From Flavobacterium sp. NG2 (GTDB taxonomy: Bacteria > Bacteroidota > Bacteroidia > Flavobacteriales > Flavobacteriaceae): DNA of 64,000 bases. The stretch lies in NCBI RefSeq assembly GCF_034119845.1, contig NZ_CP139420.1, positions 2,582,001-2,646,000 on the forward strand, in the 5' to 3' direction. The position numbers and the translations under genes are program-made. Shown here one piece after another: positions 28,220 to 37,264 of this stretch. The notes beneath the pieces were generated by a model. It was not told where the DNA came from. It was given only the letters and a program-made list of their open reading frames with translations, and did no database searches. Within the stretch, counting starts at the first letter, position 1. The number at the start of each line of letters is the position of its first letter.

Positions 28220-29500
28220 TTACAAAGCGCGATTCATTTTTTCTTTAATCTCAGCCAAACAAAGGTTGTTAATACTTCCTTCGTGTGTATGTTTAGTTGC
28301 TTTAGGTGATTCGTATGAGCCAGTCTCTAATTGTTCGGCTACAGCTTTGTAAGCGTCTCTAAACGGCATACCTGCTACTACCATTTCGTTTAAGGTATCA
28401 ACAGTAAACAAATAATCGTATTTTTTATCGTTTAAGATATTATCTTTTACTTTAATGTCTTTAATTGAGAAAATCGAAATATCAAGGCAAGCTTGTAAGT
28501 TTTGAATGGCTGGAAATAACCCTTCTTTCAATAACTGTAAATCACGGTGGTAACCACTTGGTAAATTATTGGTTATTAATGTGATTTCATATGGTAAAGC
28601 TTGAATTTTATTGCACTTTCCACGAATTAGTTCAAATACGTCTGGGTTTTTCTTATGAGGCATGATGCTTGAACCCGTTGTTAAGTGTGCTGGCAAACCT
28701 ATGAAGTCAAAATTTTGACTCATGTACACACATACATCCATAGAGAATTTGGCCAAAGTAGCTGCAACGCTACTCATAGCAAATGCTAATGTTTTCTCAG
28801 ATTTACCACGACTCATTTGTGCGGCAACCGAATTGTATTTCAACGTTTCAAAACCTAATTCTTTGGTTGTAAAAGTTCTGTTGATTGGAAAAGAGCTTCC
28901 ATAACCAGCTGCAGAACCTAATGGATTTTGATCCACTACTTTCAATGCAGCATTCAACATCGTAATATCGTCAATCAAAGTTTCAGCATAAGCAGAAAAC
29001 CACATTCCGAATGATGACGGCATTGCAATTTGTAAATGGGTGTATCCAGGTAATAACACATTTTGGTGTTTTTCAGCCATTTCCATCATTAAGTCGAACA
29101 AGGTTTTAACTTGTTGCTTTAAGTCGGTTACAACGTCTTTTAAATACAAGTTTACATCGACCATTACTTGGTCATTACGGGAACGAGCAGTATGTATTTT
29201 TTTACCTGCATCGCCAAGTTTTACAGTAAGTAAATATTCGATTTTGGAGTGAACATCTTCAAAACTATCTTCAATTACGAAGTCTCCCTTAGCAATATCA
29301 GCAATGATATCATTCAAAGCGGCTACTAATGAATTGGTTTCGTCAGTGGTTAGCAAACCTATTTCACCTAGCATTTTTGCGTGTGCAATTGATCCTAGTG
29401 CATCGTATTTAGCTAGAACTAAATCTAGTTCACGATCGTTCCCAACAGTGAATTGTTCAATTTGCTTATCAGTTGGTATTCCTTTTTCCCAAAGTTTCAT
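28220..29500 (-). CDS. argH: Argininosuccinate lyase
   Basis: A 426-residue cytoplasmic enzyme that splits argininosuccinate into arginine and fumarate, the last step of the pathway. The fumarate lyase signature GSSIMPHKKNPD is intact, with its flexible-loop serine near residue 275, and KIHTARSRNDQV and the tract LLPGYTHLQIAMP are standard. The start MKLWEKGIPTDK (ATG at 29500) is preferred to a TTG two codons earlier. It is the last gene of the cluster, about 100 nt after argE with two palindromic repeats between, and a terminator follows. Confidence 0.97.
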   Translation of the reverse strand: MKLWEKGIPTDKQIEQFTVGNDRELDLVLAKYDALGSIAHAKMLGEIGLLTTDETNSLVAALNDIIADIAKGDFVIEDSFEDVHSKIEYLLTVKLGDAGKKIHTARSRNDQVMVDVNLYLKDVVTDLKQQVKTLFDLMMEMAEKHQNVLLPGYTHLQIAMPSSFGMWFSAYAETLIDDITMLNAALKVVDQNPLGSAAGYGSSFPINRTFTTKELGFETLKYNSVAAQMSRGKSEKTLAFAMSSVAATLAKFSMDVCVYMSQNFDFIGLPAHLTTGSSIMPHKKNPDVFELIRGKCNKIQALPYEITLITNNLPSGYHRDLQLLKEGLFPAIQNLQACLDISIFSIKDIKVKDNILNDKKYDYLFTVDTLNEMVVAGMPFRDAYKAVAEQLETGSYESPKATKHTHEGSINNLCLAEIKEKMNRAL

Positions 29501-29516
29501 AGTCAATTTTTTTATC

Positions 29517-29541
29517 GTAGGGACAGCTCGAGAGTTGTCCG
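29517..29541. repeat. GGGACA palindrome between argE and argH, copy a
   Basis: GGACAGCTCGAGAGTTGTCC (29521-29540) is an imperfect 20-bp palindrome of the same family as the copies at 29571 and 33319. Confidence 0.75.
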
Positions 29542-29569
29542 CACATCATTATTTTTGTAAAATCAGCGA

Positions 29570-29592
29570 AGGGACAGGTCGCGACCTGTCCG
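29570..29592. repeat. GGGACA palindrome between argE and argH, copy b
   Basis: GGACAGGTCGCGACCTGTCC (29572-29591) is a perfect 20-bp palindrome. It would form a stable hairpin in the polycistronic mRNA just before argE ends. Confidence 0.8.
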
Positions 29593-29602
29593 TACAGCAT
29601 TA

Positions 29603-30670
29603 TTATTTTAAAAAATCCCCTAAGATTTTAATATACAAATCAATTCCTTCTTCAATTTCGTTTAAGTAGATGAATTCATCCGCCGAGTGAGAACGCAATG
29701 TGTCTCCAGGTCCTAATTTCAAAGATTTACAACTCAAAACCGATTGATCTGAAAGGGTAGGAGAGCCATAAGTGGTTCTACCCAACGCGATTCCGGCCTG
29801 AACTAATCCATGTGCTTCAGGGATTGAAGAGGCGTTTAAATGCATCGAACGAGGATTTACTTCGGCTTCCACATTAGCTCTTACGGTTTCTAGAATTTGT
29901 GTATTGTTGTAGCAATCGTTTACTCGGATATCGACAACCAAATCACATTCTGACGGTACTACATTGTGCTGTTTTCCTGCATTGATTTGGGTTACAGTCA
30001 TTTTTACGGGGCCTAATTGCTCAGATATTTTTTCGAATTTATAGTTTTTGAACCATTCCATAACGGCGATGGTTTTATAAATAGCGTTGTCATCGTTTTG
30101 ATGTGCAGCATGACTTGGTGTTCCCTTTACTTTGACATCAAGTACTAACAATCCTTTTTCAGCAATCGCAAGTTGCATTAAGGTTGGTTCCCCTACAATA
30201 GCACATTCCAACTCTGGTAAATGTTTTAAAACACTGTTTAAACCGTTTTTTCCACTGCTTTCTTCTTCTGCCGATGCGACGATAACAATATTGTATGGTA
30301 AGTTTTCAGCAGCGTAAAAATGTACAAAAGTAGCCAAAAGAGAAACTAGGCATCCTCCGGCATCATTACTTCCTAAACCGTATAGTTTTCCATCTTCGAC
30401 GATTGCTTTGAAAGGGTCTTTGGTGTAAGCTTGGTTAGGACGTACGGTGTCGTGGTGTGAATTTAATAAAAGCGTAGGTTTGCTTTTGTCAAATGATTTA
30501 TTGTAAGCCCAAATATTATTGTTTTCTCTTTCGAAAGGGATGTTGTTTTGAATAAACCATTGCTCTATTAAAACGGCTGTTTGTTGCTCTTCGCTAGAAA
30601 AGGAAGGGGTTTCAATCAGATTTTTTAATAATTGGATTGCTTCTTTAGTAAGTGTTTCTTGGTTTTTCAT
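29603..30670 (-). CDS. argE: M20 family N-acyl-ornithine/citrulline deacylase (ArgE-like)
   Basis: A 355-residue zinc-dependent amidohydrolase. Metal ligands are visible: H72 and D74 (LNSHHDTVRP), D103 (GSNDAGG), E136 (SAEEESSG), E161 (VGEPT) and a C-terminal His in LRSHSADEF. In this cluster, where ArgF' acts on the N-acylated substrate, the expected job is to remove the acyl group from N-acyl-citrulline before argG. The lid/dimerisation domain lies between about 180 and 290. Cytoplasmic. It follows argB in the operon. Whether the acyl group is acetyl or succinyl is discussed under argF'. Confidence 0.9.
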   Translation of the reverse strand: MKNQETLTKEAIQLLKNLIETPSFSSEEQQTAVLIEQWFIQNNIPFERENNNIWAYNKSFDKSKPTLLLNSHHDTVRPNQAYTKDPFKAIVEDGKLYGLGSNDAGGCLVSLLATFVHFYAAENLPYNIVIVASAEEESSGKNGLNSVLKHLPELECAIVGEPTLMQLAIAEKGLLVLDVKVKGTPSHAAHQNDDNAIYKTIAVMEWFKNYKFEKISEQLGPVKMTVTQINAGKQHNVVPSECDLVVDIRVNDCYNNTQILETVRANVEAEVNPRSMHLNASSIPEAHGLVQAGIALGRTTYGSPTLSDQSVLSCKSLKLGPGDTLRSHSADEFIYLNEIEEGIDLYIKILGDFLK

Positions 30671-30745
30671 TTTGTTTTTTTTTGGCGCAAGTTTTCAAGT
30701 TTACAGTATCATAAAGTTATATACTATAAATCGGAAAACATACGT

Positions 30746-31531
30746 TTATAATTGAATACTTGTGCAAATGGCATTTGCATTTTGTAACATTTTGTGGTGT
30801 CCAATTCTTATTTTTTGAACACCTTTAGACAAGCTATTGAAACAGTTGTCTAATTTAGGTATCATACCAGAATGTATGGCACCTTCCTCTTTTAATTTAG
30901 CATAGAGCTCCGAATTGATTTGTAGGATGACCGAATTGTCATCATCAACATCAGTCAAAACTCCTGGTTTTTCGAAGCAATAGTTCAAGGTTACATCAAA
31001 TACTTCTGATAATGCAATAGCTAATTCACTAGCAATAGTATCAGCATTGGTATTTAATAATTGTCCTTTTTGATCGTGTGTAATGGCGCAGAAAACAGGA
31101 GTAATGCCGTTAGTGATTAACGTTTGTAAAAGCGGTGTGTTTACTTTTTGTACATCACCTACAAATCCATAATCAATAGTTGGGTGGTTTCTTTTTTCAG
31201 ATTGGATTAAATTTCCGTCAGCTCCAGAGAAACCAATAGCATTCGTATTATTGGCTTGTAATTGTGCTACAATTTCTTTGTTAATTTGTCCAGCATAAAT
31301 CATCACCACTACTTCTAGCATTGCTGCATCAGTAATACGGCGTCCATCCACCATTTGAGGAACTAAGCCTATACTTTTAGCCATTTTAGTAGCCGATTTT
31401 CCACCACCGTGAATGAGTACTTTATGTCCTTCAATTTTTGAAAAGTCAGCTAAAAAATGTTTTAATTCATTGGCATCATCAATAATGTTTCCGCCAATTT
31501 TCACAAGTGTTACAGATGGTTTATTTTGCAT
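30746..31531 (-). CDS. argB: N-acetylglutamate kinase (ArgB)
   Basis: A 261-residue amino acid kinase that phosphorylates N-acylglutamate, the second step of arginine synthesis. TLVKIGGNIID holds the first glycine-rich motif, LIHGGGKSATKMA the second, and DGRRITDAAMLEVV the substrate segment. ATP-binding residues near TDVDDDNSVI and the GAIHSGMIPKLDNC segment are present. Its start overlaps the end of argF' by 11 bases, which points to translational coupling. Cytoplasmic. Confidence 0.96.
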   Translation of the reverse strand: MQNKPSVTLVKIGGNIIDDANELKHFLADFSKIEGHKVLIHGGGKSATKMAKSIGLVPQMVDGRRITDAAMLEVVVMIYAGQINKEIVAQLQANNTNAIGFSGADGNLIQSEKRNHPTIDYGFVGDVQKVNTPLLQTLITNGITPVFCAITHDQKGQLLNTNADTIASELAIALSEVFDVTLNYCFEKPGVLTDVDDDNSVILQINSELYAKLKEEGAIHSGMIPKLDNCFNSLSKGVQKIRIGHHKMLQNANAICTSIQL

Positions 31532-32468
31532 TTTTTAATATTTTTTGAAGTACTAATTGTGCGGCATAAGTTCTGTTATTTGCTTGTTGAATCACGATTG
31601 AATTTTCGCTATCAATTACTTCGTCTTCTACAATAACATTACGTCTAACTGGTAAACAGTGCATAAATTTAGCATTGTTAGTCAAAGCCATTTTCTCGGC
31701 AGTTATTGTCCAATTGGTATCAGCATTTGTAATTTGACCGTATTCGTTATAATTACTCCAGTTTTTGGCGTAAATGAAATCGGCATTTTCAAAAGCTTTG
31801 TTTTGATCGTATTCTATTTTGGAATCTTTGGTGATTTCTGGATTCAATTCGTAACCTTCTGGATGGGTAATCACAAAATCAGCATCTTGTAACTGCATCA
31901 TTTCCACAAAAGAGTTGGCTACAGCCTGTGGTAAGGCTTTTGGGTGTGGAGCCCATGATAAGACTACCTTTGGTCTGTGTGGTGTTTTGAATTCTTCCAT
32001 CGTAATAGCATCAGCCAAAGATTGCAACGGGTGGCCAGTTGCACCTTCCATATTCACGATAGGCACTGTAGCGTGTTTTAAGAAACCAGACAATACTATT
32101 TCGGCATTGTCTTTATCTTTTTCAACCAAACCAGCAAAAGCTCTGATAGCAATGATATCACAGTATTGCGAAACTACTTCCGCGGCTTCTTTGATATGCT
32201 CAGAAGCACCTTGGCTCATGATAGCACCATCTTCAAATTCCAATGTCCATCCTTCACTGGTGAAATTCATCACCATTACATTCATTCCTAGGTTTAAAGC
32301 CGCCTTTTGAGTACTCAAACGGGTTCTTAAACTAGGGTTGAAAAACAACATTCCAAGGGTTTTGTGTTTTCCTAGTTTTTTGTGTTTTAGTGGATTTTTT
32401 TTAATTTTTAATGCATCTTGAACCCATTGTGATAGGTTGTCGATATTTTTTATAGAAATGTAGTTCAT
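31521..32468 (-). CDS. argF': N-acyl-L-ornithine carbamoyltransferase (ArgF')
   Basis: A 315-residue transcarbamylase of the Bacteroidota/Xanthomonas type, which carbamoylates N-acyl-ornithine and not free ornithine. The carbamoyl phosphate loop is FFNPSLRTRLSTQKA, unlike the STRTR of normal ArgF. The characteristic loop LEFEDGAIMSQGASEHIKEA carries Ser at position 89, directly before EH. From memory, acetyl-specific enzymes have Glu there and the Bacteroides succinyl-specific enzyme Pro, and replacing the Glu with Ser, Pro, Ala or Val moves activity to succinylornithine, so a succinyl substrate is favoured. HCLP in KFMHCLPVRRN is intact. It overlaps argB by 11 bases. Confidence 0.93.
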   Translation of the reverse strand: MNYISIKNIDNLSQWVQDALKIKKNPLKHKKLGKHKTLGMLFFNPSLRTRLSTQKAALNLGMNVMVMNFTSEGWTLEFEDGAIMSQGASEHIKEAAEVVSQYCDIIAIRAFAGLVEKDKDNAEIVLSGFLKHATVPIVNMEGATGHPLQSLADAITMEEFKTPHRPKVVLSWAPHPKALPQAVANSFVEMMQLQDADFVITHPEGYELNPEITKDSKIEYDQNKAFENADFIYAKNWSNYNEYGQITNADTNWTITAEKMALTNNAKFMHCLPVRRNVIVEDEVIDSENSIVIQQANNRTYAAQLVLQKILKNAK

Positions 32469-32478
32469 CTTTTTTAAT

Positions 32479-32526
32479 GTTTAATCGGTTAACTGTTTAT
32501 TTGTTTAACCGATTAACCGATTAAAC
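32479..32526. repeat. Inverted repeat between proB and argF', 'TTAACCGATTAAAC' family
   Basis: GTTTAATCGGTTAA (32479-32492) and TTAACCGATTAAAC (32513-32526) form a perfect 14-bp stem in the proB-argF' spacer. Similar words (TTTAACTGTTTAATCGATT) occur upstream of rnz at 45283-45315. Confidence 0.75.
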
Positions 32527-32538
32527 AAATAAGCTATT

Positions 32539-33300
32539 CTACACAATCTTAGTAAATGGAATTTTGTTATTTATAGCATTCAATATAAAATTATCATTCA
32601 AGCCGTTGACAATCCAAGTTTCAATATTAGCTTCTTTTGCAATGGCTACGGCTTCGATTTTGGATTGCATACCACCGGTACCGTGTGAGGATTTTGAGTC
32701 TCCAATTTCCTTTTCCAAATCGTTTAACTCAGCAACCGTTAAAATGGTTTCAGGTTTTCCATTTTGCATGGATTCCTTGGTATAAAAACCATCGGTATTT
32801 GTGGCAATTATCAAAATATCGACTTCTAATAACACAGCGGTTAAAGCGGCTAATTTATCGTTGTCGCCAAATTTAATCTCATCCGTAGCAACGGTATCAT
32901 TTTCGTTGATAATAGGAATGTAATTGTTTTTGACCAAAACATTGATGGTATTGACAATGTTTTTCTTGGTTTGTTCCTTCTCAAAATCAGAATAAGACAA
33001 CAAACATTGAGAAGTATGCAAACCTAAATCCTTGAAATTCTCATGGTAAATCCGCATCAAATGAGGCTGACCAATAGATGCCAACGCTTGTTTTACAAAA
33101 AGTTCTTTATCTTGTTTTTCAAGTTTTACAAACTGTTTGGCAGCAGCAATCGCCCCTGAACTTACGATGATAAATTCATAGTCCTCATTCAATTCGGCTA
33201 TTTGCATCCCAATATCTTCAATCTTTCCTCTCGAAATATGATTGGTTTCTTTAGTGAGCGTATTGCTACCTAATTTTAATAAAATTCTTTTTTTTGCCAT
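32539..33300 (-). CDS. proB: Glutamate 5-kinase (short form)
   Basis: A 253-residue amino acid kinase that makes gamma-glutamyl phosphate, the first step to proline. RILLKLGSNTLT, FIIVSSGAIAAA, INENDTVATDEIKFGDNDKLAALTA (the substrate and metal loop) and GTGGMQSKIEAVAIAKE mark the kinase domain. The C-terminal PUA domain of the E. coli enzyme is absent, as in many Bacteroidota. It is followed by argF' and preceded by proA in the same direction, with a perfect palindrome in the proA-proB spacer. Confidence 0.95.
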   Translation of the reverse strand: MAKKRILLKLGSNTLTKETNHISRGKIEDIGMQIAELNEDYEFIIVSSGAIAAAKQFVKLEKQDKELFVKQALASIGQPHLMRIYHENFKDLGLHTSQCLLSYSDFEKEQTKKNIVNTINVLVKNNYIPIINENDTVATDEIKFGDNDKLAALTAVLLEVDILIIATNTDGFYTKESMQNGKPETILTVAELNDLEKEIGDSKSSHGTGGMQSKIEAVAIAKEANIETWIVNGLNDNFILNAINNKIPFTKIV

Positions 33301-33318
33301 TTTTTTTATTTTGCAGGC

Positions 33319-33363
33319 GTAGGGACAAGTCGCGACTTGTCCCTACACGCGACCTATCCCTAC
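33319..33363. repeat. Perfect 28-bp palindrome plus partial copy at the end of proA
   Basis: GTAGGGACAAGTCGCGACTTGTCCCTAC (reading 33319-33346; key half GTAGGGACAAGTCG) is a perfect palindrome. A half copy GCGACCTATCCCTAC (33349-33363) runs into proA, whose TAG stop (33360-33362) lies inside it. Confidence 0.85.
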
Positions 33364-34556
33364 CTGATTTGTCCTTCGCCGTAAATATACCATTTATTGG
33401 TTACCAAATGTTGCAAACCAATCGGTCCACGTTGGTGTAATTTATCGGTACTGATAGCTAATTCACCACCTAAACCAAATTGCCCACCATCAGTAAAACG
33501 AGTCGAAGCATTATGATATACTGAAGATGCATCAACATTCTCCATAAACTCTTGTGCTAGACCAGCGTTTTCTGTAATGATAGAAGCCGAGTGTCCGCCA
33601 CAATATTTATTAATCATTTCAATTGCTGCTGGATTAGAGTTAACTGTTCCAATTACAATTTTGTAATCTAAAAATTCTTCGTACCAAATTAAATCATTTT
33701 CAATTGCAGGAACTCCAGTCGCTTTAGCAACAGCATCATCTCCTAAAACAGTTACTTTAAACTCTTTTAATTTGGCTATTAATGCGTTAGCAAAAACTTC
33801 CCAGTTAGGTAAATTAACATCAATCAATACTTTATCCAAAGCATTACAAACCGATATGTTTGAGGTTTTTCCGTTGATGATGATAGACATCGCTTTGTCT
33901 AAATCGGCATCAGCATTGACATATACAAAGTTATTGCCACGACCGCTTACAATTACTGGACAAGTGGCGTGTTTTTTAGTAAATTCAATCAATTTTTCGC
34001 CACCACGTGGTACGATTAAATCGATTCTTTGAGTCGGTTTTTCTAAGAAAGCTTGGGTTTGCGCTCGGTCATAATTCAAATATTCTACCCATTCAGTACT
34101 TACGCCATTGCTTTCCAAAGCTTGGTGCCATAGGCTCACAATCTTTTGGTTCGAAAGCAAAGACTCTTTTCCGCCTTTCAACAAAATTTTGTTTCCAGAT
34201 TTAAAAGCAATTCCACCAGCTTCCACAGTTACATCTGGACGCGATTCATAAATAATCATAATCGTTCCAAAAGCAGCCGTTTTGTTGCTAATGCGCATAC
34301 CGTTGTCGTGAGTAAATTCATAGCGAACTTGCCCCACAGGATCTTCTTGACTCGCTAATTGTTGTACCGAAAGTATCATTCCGTCCACCTTAGCGTCGTC
34401 CACGAGTAACCGTTTCTCCATAGCTAAGTCTTCACCATTATAATTGGCTAAATCTTGTTGATTGATGACTTTCAAAGCTTCTCTTTCTTGTTCCAAAAGT
34501 GTCGCCATCGTAGTCAATACAGCGTTTCTTTTTTCTATGGATAATAATGTACTCAT
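33360..34556 (-). CDS. proA: Glutamate-5-semialdehyde dehydrogenase
   Basis: A 398-residue NADPH-dependent reductase of gamma-glutamyl phosphate, partner of ProB in proline synthesis. IIYESRPDVTVEAGGIAFKSGN, RGGEKLIEF and the catalytic C237 in TSNISVCNALDKV are standard, as is the late segment STRFTDGGQFGLGGELAIST. The stop codon is supplied by a palindromic repeat, so the last residues may differ from relatives. It lies between argD and proB in the same operon; pairing of proAB with arg genes gives the cell joint control of the two glutamate-derived pathways. Confidence 0.96.
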   Translation of the reverse strand: MSTLLSIEKRNAVLTTMATLLEQEREALKVINQQDLANYNGEDLAMEKRLLVDDAKVDGMILSVQQLASQEDPVGQVRYEFTHDNGMRISNKTAAFGTIMIIYESRPDVTVEAGGIAFKSGNKILLKGGKESLLSNQKIVSLWHQALESNGVSTEWVEYLNYDRAQTQAFLEKPTQRIDLIVPRGGEKLIEFTKKHATCPVIVSGRGNNFVYVNADADLDKAMSIIINGKTSNISVCNALDKVLIDVNLPNWEVFANALIAKLKEFKVTVLGDDAVAKATGVPAIENDLIWYEEFLDYKIVIGTVNSNPAAIEMINKYCGGHSASIITENAGLAQEFMENVDASSVYHNASTRFTDGGQFGLGGELAISTDKLHQRGPIGLQHLVTNKWYIYGEGQIR

Positions 34557-34689
34557 ATTTTTTTTTACTATATGTTATTCTATTTTGGGCGTGACCCTCC
34601 GTAAAAATACCTGACAGCCACTGGCTGTCCTCCTTTTAATTTCAAATCTCACGTAAACCACTTTAGGGGGCCTGATTTAAAATCGTTTT

Positions 34690-34740
34690 AAATCTGCGAA
34701 ATCTGCGTGAAAATTATAGCACACAGATTTTAGCAGATTT
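34690..34740. repeat. Inverted repeat between argD and proA, 'AAATCTGCGAAATCTGCG' family
   Basis: AAATCTGCGAAATCTGCGTG (34690-34709) faces CACACAGATTTTAGCAGATT (34720-34739), an imperfect inverted repeat sharing words with the larger element at 6156-6284. Confidence 0.7.
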
Positions 34741-34764
34741 TTATTTTTAATTTATAACTTAAAA

Positions 34765-35901
34765 TTACTTCAACTCAGCCAAACTCTCTTGCAGTGCCAC
34801 TACAAAAGTATCAATAGCATCAGTTGTTATCGTTAAAGGAGGTAAAATTCTCAACAAGTTTTTGTTGTTTGCGCCACCGGTAAAAATATGTTTTTCGATA
34901 ATCATTTTCTTTCTTAAAGCGCTCACGTCAAAATCAAATTCTACTCCTAGCATCAATCCTCTTCCTTTAACTTGTTTGATTTCTGGAATTACTTTTATGG
35001 CTTCCATGAAATACGCTTCTATTTTCTTAGCGTTTTCAATTAAGTTTTTGCTTTCAATCACATCCAAAACCGCAATACCAGCAGCACAAGCCAAATGACT
35101 TCCTCCAAAAGTAGTTCCTAATAATCCGTAACTTGCTTGGAATTTAGGCGAAATTAAAACGCCTCCAATAGGGAAGCCGTTCCCCATTCCTTTAGCTGTT
35201 GTTATAATATCTGGATTGATTCCGTGGTGTTGGTGCGCAAAAAACTTTCCGCTTCTTCCGTAACCTGATTGCACTTCGTCAAGAATCAAAATCACCTCAT
35301 TTGCTTTACAAATTTTTTCCAAAGCTTGAAAGAATTCGGTTGTTCCTTGGTCTAAACCACCCACACCTTGAATAGGCTCGATGATTACACAAGCGACATC
35401 TCCTTTTTTCAATTCGGCTTCCACCAAATTAATTTGATTCAATGGCAAGAACGTCACTACTTGTTGTGCATTGATAGGCGCCACAATTTTAGGATTGTCA
35501 GTTACAGCAACCGCAGCCGAAGTTCTTCCGTGAAACGAATTGTCAAAAGCAATTACTCTTGATTTTCCTGTATGGAAGGACGCCATTTTTAAGGCATTTT
35601 CATTGGCTTCAGCTCCAGAGCTACATAAGAACAAGCTAAAATCAGTCAAGCCAGAGGCTTTTCCTAATTTTTCAGCTAATTCCACTTGCAATGGATTCTG
35701 AATTGCATTCGAGTAAAAACTCAAATTATCCAATTGTTCTTTTACTTTGGCTACGTAATAAGGCTCAGTATGTCCTATAGATATTACTCCGTGACCAGAG
35801 TATAAGTCTAAATATTCAATTCCTTTTTCGTCGTAAATTGTGCAGTCCACTGCTTTTACAGGCGTAATAGGGTATAATGGGTAAACGTCAAATAAGTTCA
35901 T
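34765..35901 (-). CDS. argD: N-acyl-ornithine aminotransferase (ArgD)
   Basis: A 378-residue class III PLP aminotransferase acting on N-acylglutamate semialdehyde. LDLYSGHGVISIGHTEPY, FLCSSGAEANENALKMA, FDNSFHGRTSAAVAVTD, LILDEVQSGYGRSGKFFAHQ and the PLP lysine in TTAKGMGNGFPIGG are all present. The ATG at 35901 is chosen; a longer frame from 35952 reads through a GC-rich hairpin repeat and is not credible. It is the third enzyme gene of the cluster, between argC and proA. Confidence 0.95.
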   Translation of the reverse strand: MNLFDVYPLYPITPVKAVDCTIYDEKGIEYLDLYSGHGVISIGHTEPYYVAKVKEQLDNLSFYSNAIQNPLQVELAEKLGKASGLTDFSLFLCSSGAEANENALKMASFHTGKSRVIAFDNSFHGRTSAAVAVTDNPKIVAPINAQQVVTFLPLNQINLVEAELKKGDVACVIIEPIQGVGGLDQGTTEFFQALEKICKANEVILILDEVQSGYGRSGKFFAHQHHGINPDIITTAKGMGNGFPIGGVLISPKFQASYGLLGTTFGGSHLACAAGIAVLDVIESKNLIENAKKIEAYFMEAIKVIPEIKQVKGRGLMLGVEFDFDVSALRKKMIIEKHIFTGGANNKNLLRILPPLTITTDAIDTFVVALQESLAELK

Positions 35902-35906
35902 AGTAT

Positions 35907-35940
35907 TCCTCCCCCTAACCCCCTCCGAAGGAGGGGGAAT
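35907..35940. repeat. GC-rich hairpin repeat between argC and argD, copy 1
   Basis: CCCCCTCC-GAA-GGAGGGGG preceded by CTCCCCCTAA. It is strikingly GC-rich in AT-rich surroundings, and a relative of the copies at 36088-36122 and 38597-38626. Confidence 0.85.
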
Positions 35941-36087
35941 AAATATGTACAACGGGGGGTGTTGCTTTTAGATTCTAACTGTTCTTCTTTTTAAGAGAAA
36001 GAACAGTTAGTTCACGATTATATTAATTCATTTTATTTTTTTGATTAGTCGATAAGACTAAAATAATTGACAAAGTATATGAAATAA

Positions 36088-36122
36088 TGCCTCCCTCCCC
36101 TTTGGGGAGGGCTGGGGTGGGG
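36088..36122. repeat. GC-rich hairpin repeat between argC and argD, copy 2
   Basis: CCTCCCC-TTT-GGGGAGG followed by GCTGGGGTGGGG. Together with copy 1 it brackets the argC-argD spacer and ends beside the argC stop codon. Confidence 0.8.
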
Positions 36123-36123
36123 A

Positions 36124-37101
36124 TTAAAATCCACACGGTTTCAAGTGTAAGCCAGTTGTTTCTTCGAGTCCAAACATTAAATTCATGTTTTGAACGGCTT
36201 GACCTGAAGCACCTTTTAATAAGTTATCAATTGTTGATGTTATTAAAACCCGGTTTCCTTTTTTTAATAAACTGATAATGCATTTGTTGGTTTGTACTAC
36301 TTGTTTCATGTTGATGTTAGTAGTAGTAACCGTTACAAAAGGTTGGTCTGCATAGAAAGCTTCGTATTTAGCAACTAAATCTTCTAAACTTTCTTCCGAT
36401 TTTGTGTATAAGGTTGCAAAAATTCCTCTTGGGAAATCCCCTCTATTTGGAACAAAAATTAATTCGTCACTATAAGAAGCTTGTAGCTGATTGATGCTTT
36501 GGTTGATTTCGCCCAAATGTTGGTGTTCAAAAGCTTTATAGTGCGAGAAATTGTTGTTTCTCCAGCTAAAATGTGATGTTGGGGATAAACTAACACCCGC
36601 ACCTGTACTACCCGTAGTGGCATTGATATGAACATCGTCTGTTAGTAATCCTTCGGCTGCTAATGGCAATAAGGCCAATTGAATAGCAGTTGCAAAACAA
36701 CCAGGATTAGCGATATAATTGGCTTTTTTAATATCGGATTTATTGAGTTCAGGCAAACCGTACACAAATGATTTTCCATCAAATTCCTTGTCTTTAGTCA
36801 AACGGAAATCGTTTCCTAAATCAATAATTTTGGTAGTGTCTGAGAATTTGTTGTTTTCTAAAAACGCAATTGATTTTCCGTGTCCTAAACACAAGAAAAG
36901 TACGTCCACATTAGGGTTGATGGTGTCAGTAAAATTCATTTCGATATCACCCATCAAATCTTGATGTGCTGTAGAAAGCGGTTTTCCTGCATTGGTTGTA
37001 CTGTACACAAAATCAAGTTTTGCATTAGGATGAAACATTAGAATTCTAATTAATTCGCCCGCAGTATATCCTGATCCTCCAATTATTCCAATAGTAATCA
37101 T
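36124..37101 (-). CDS. argC: N-acetyl-gamma-glutamyl-phosphate reductase (ArgC)
   Basis: A 325-residue NADPH-dependent reductase of N-acylglutamyl phosphate. The nucleotide-binding start GIIGGSGYTAGELIR and the catalytic C135 in YIANPGCFATAI are intact, followed by TGSTGAGVSLSPTSHFSW. Length matches the short (type 1) ArgC class. It is separated from argG by a spacer of about 280 nt that carries the structured element at 37265-37345, and from argD by two GC-rich hairpins. Confidence 0.96.
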   Translation of the reverse strand: MITIGIIGGSGYTAGELIRILMFHPNAKLDFVYSTTNAGKPLSTAHQDLMGDIEMNFTDTINPNVDVLFLCLGHGKSIAFLENNKFSDTTKIIDLGNDFRLTKDKEFDGKSFVYGLPELNKSDIKKANYIANPGCFATAIQLALLPLAAEGLLTDDVHINATTGSTGAGVSLSPTSHFSWRNNNFSHYKAFEHQHLGEINQSINQLQASYSDELIFVPNRGDFPRGIFATLYTKSEESLEDLVAKYEAFYADQPFVTVTTTNINMKQVVQTNKCIISLLKKGNRVLITSTIDNLLKGASGQAVQNMNLMFGLEETTGLHLKPCGF

Positions 37102-37264
37102 AATCTCTTTTTTTAAGATTGTCTCTTTGAAAAAAGCAATCTATTTTTAAAACATTTTTTATTTAAACAATTAAGAAATTAAGATTATTAAGCTAAATGA
37201 AACTTAATTTCTTAATGGTTTTAAAAGATTGTAAAAGTTTCTTTGAAAACTTAAACTTTCTCAT

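Noticed and set aside
35902..35952. A longer ArgD start at 35952
   Set aside because: The extra residues (PPPSEGVRG) are translated GC-rich repeat.
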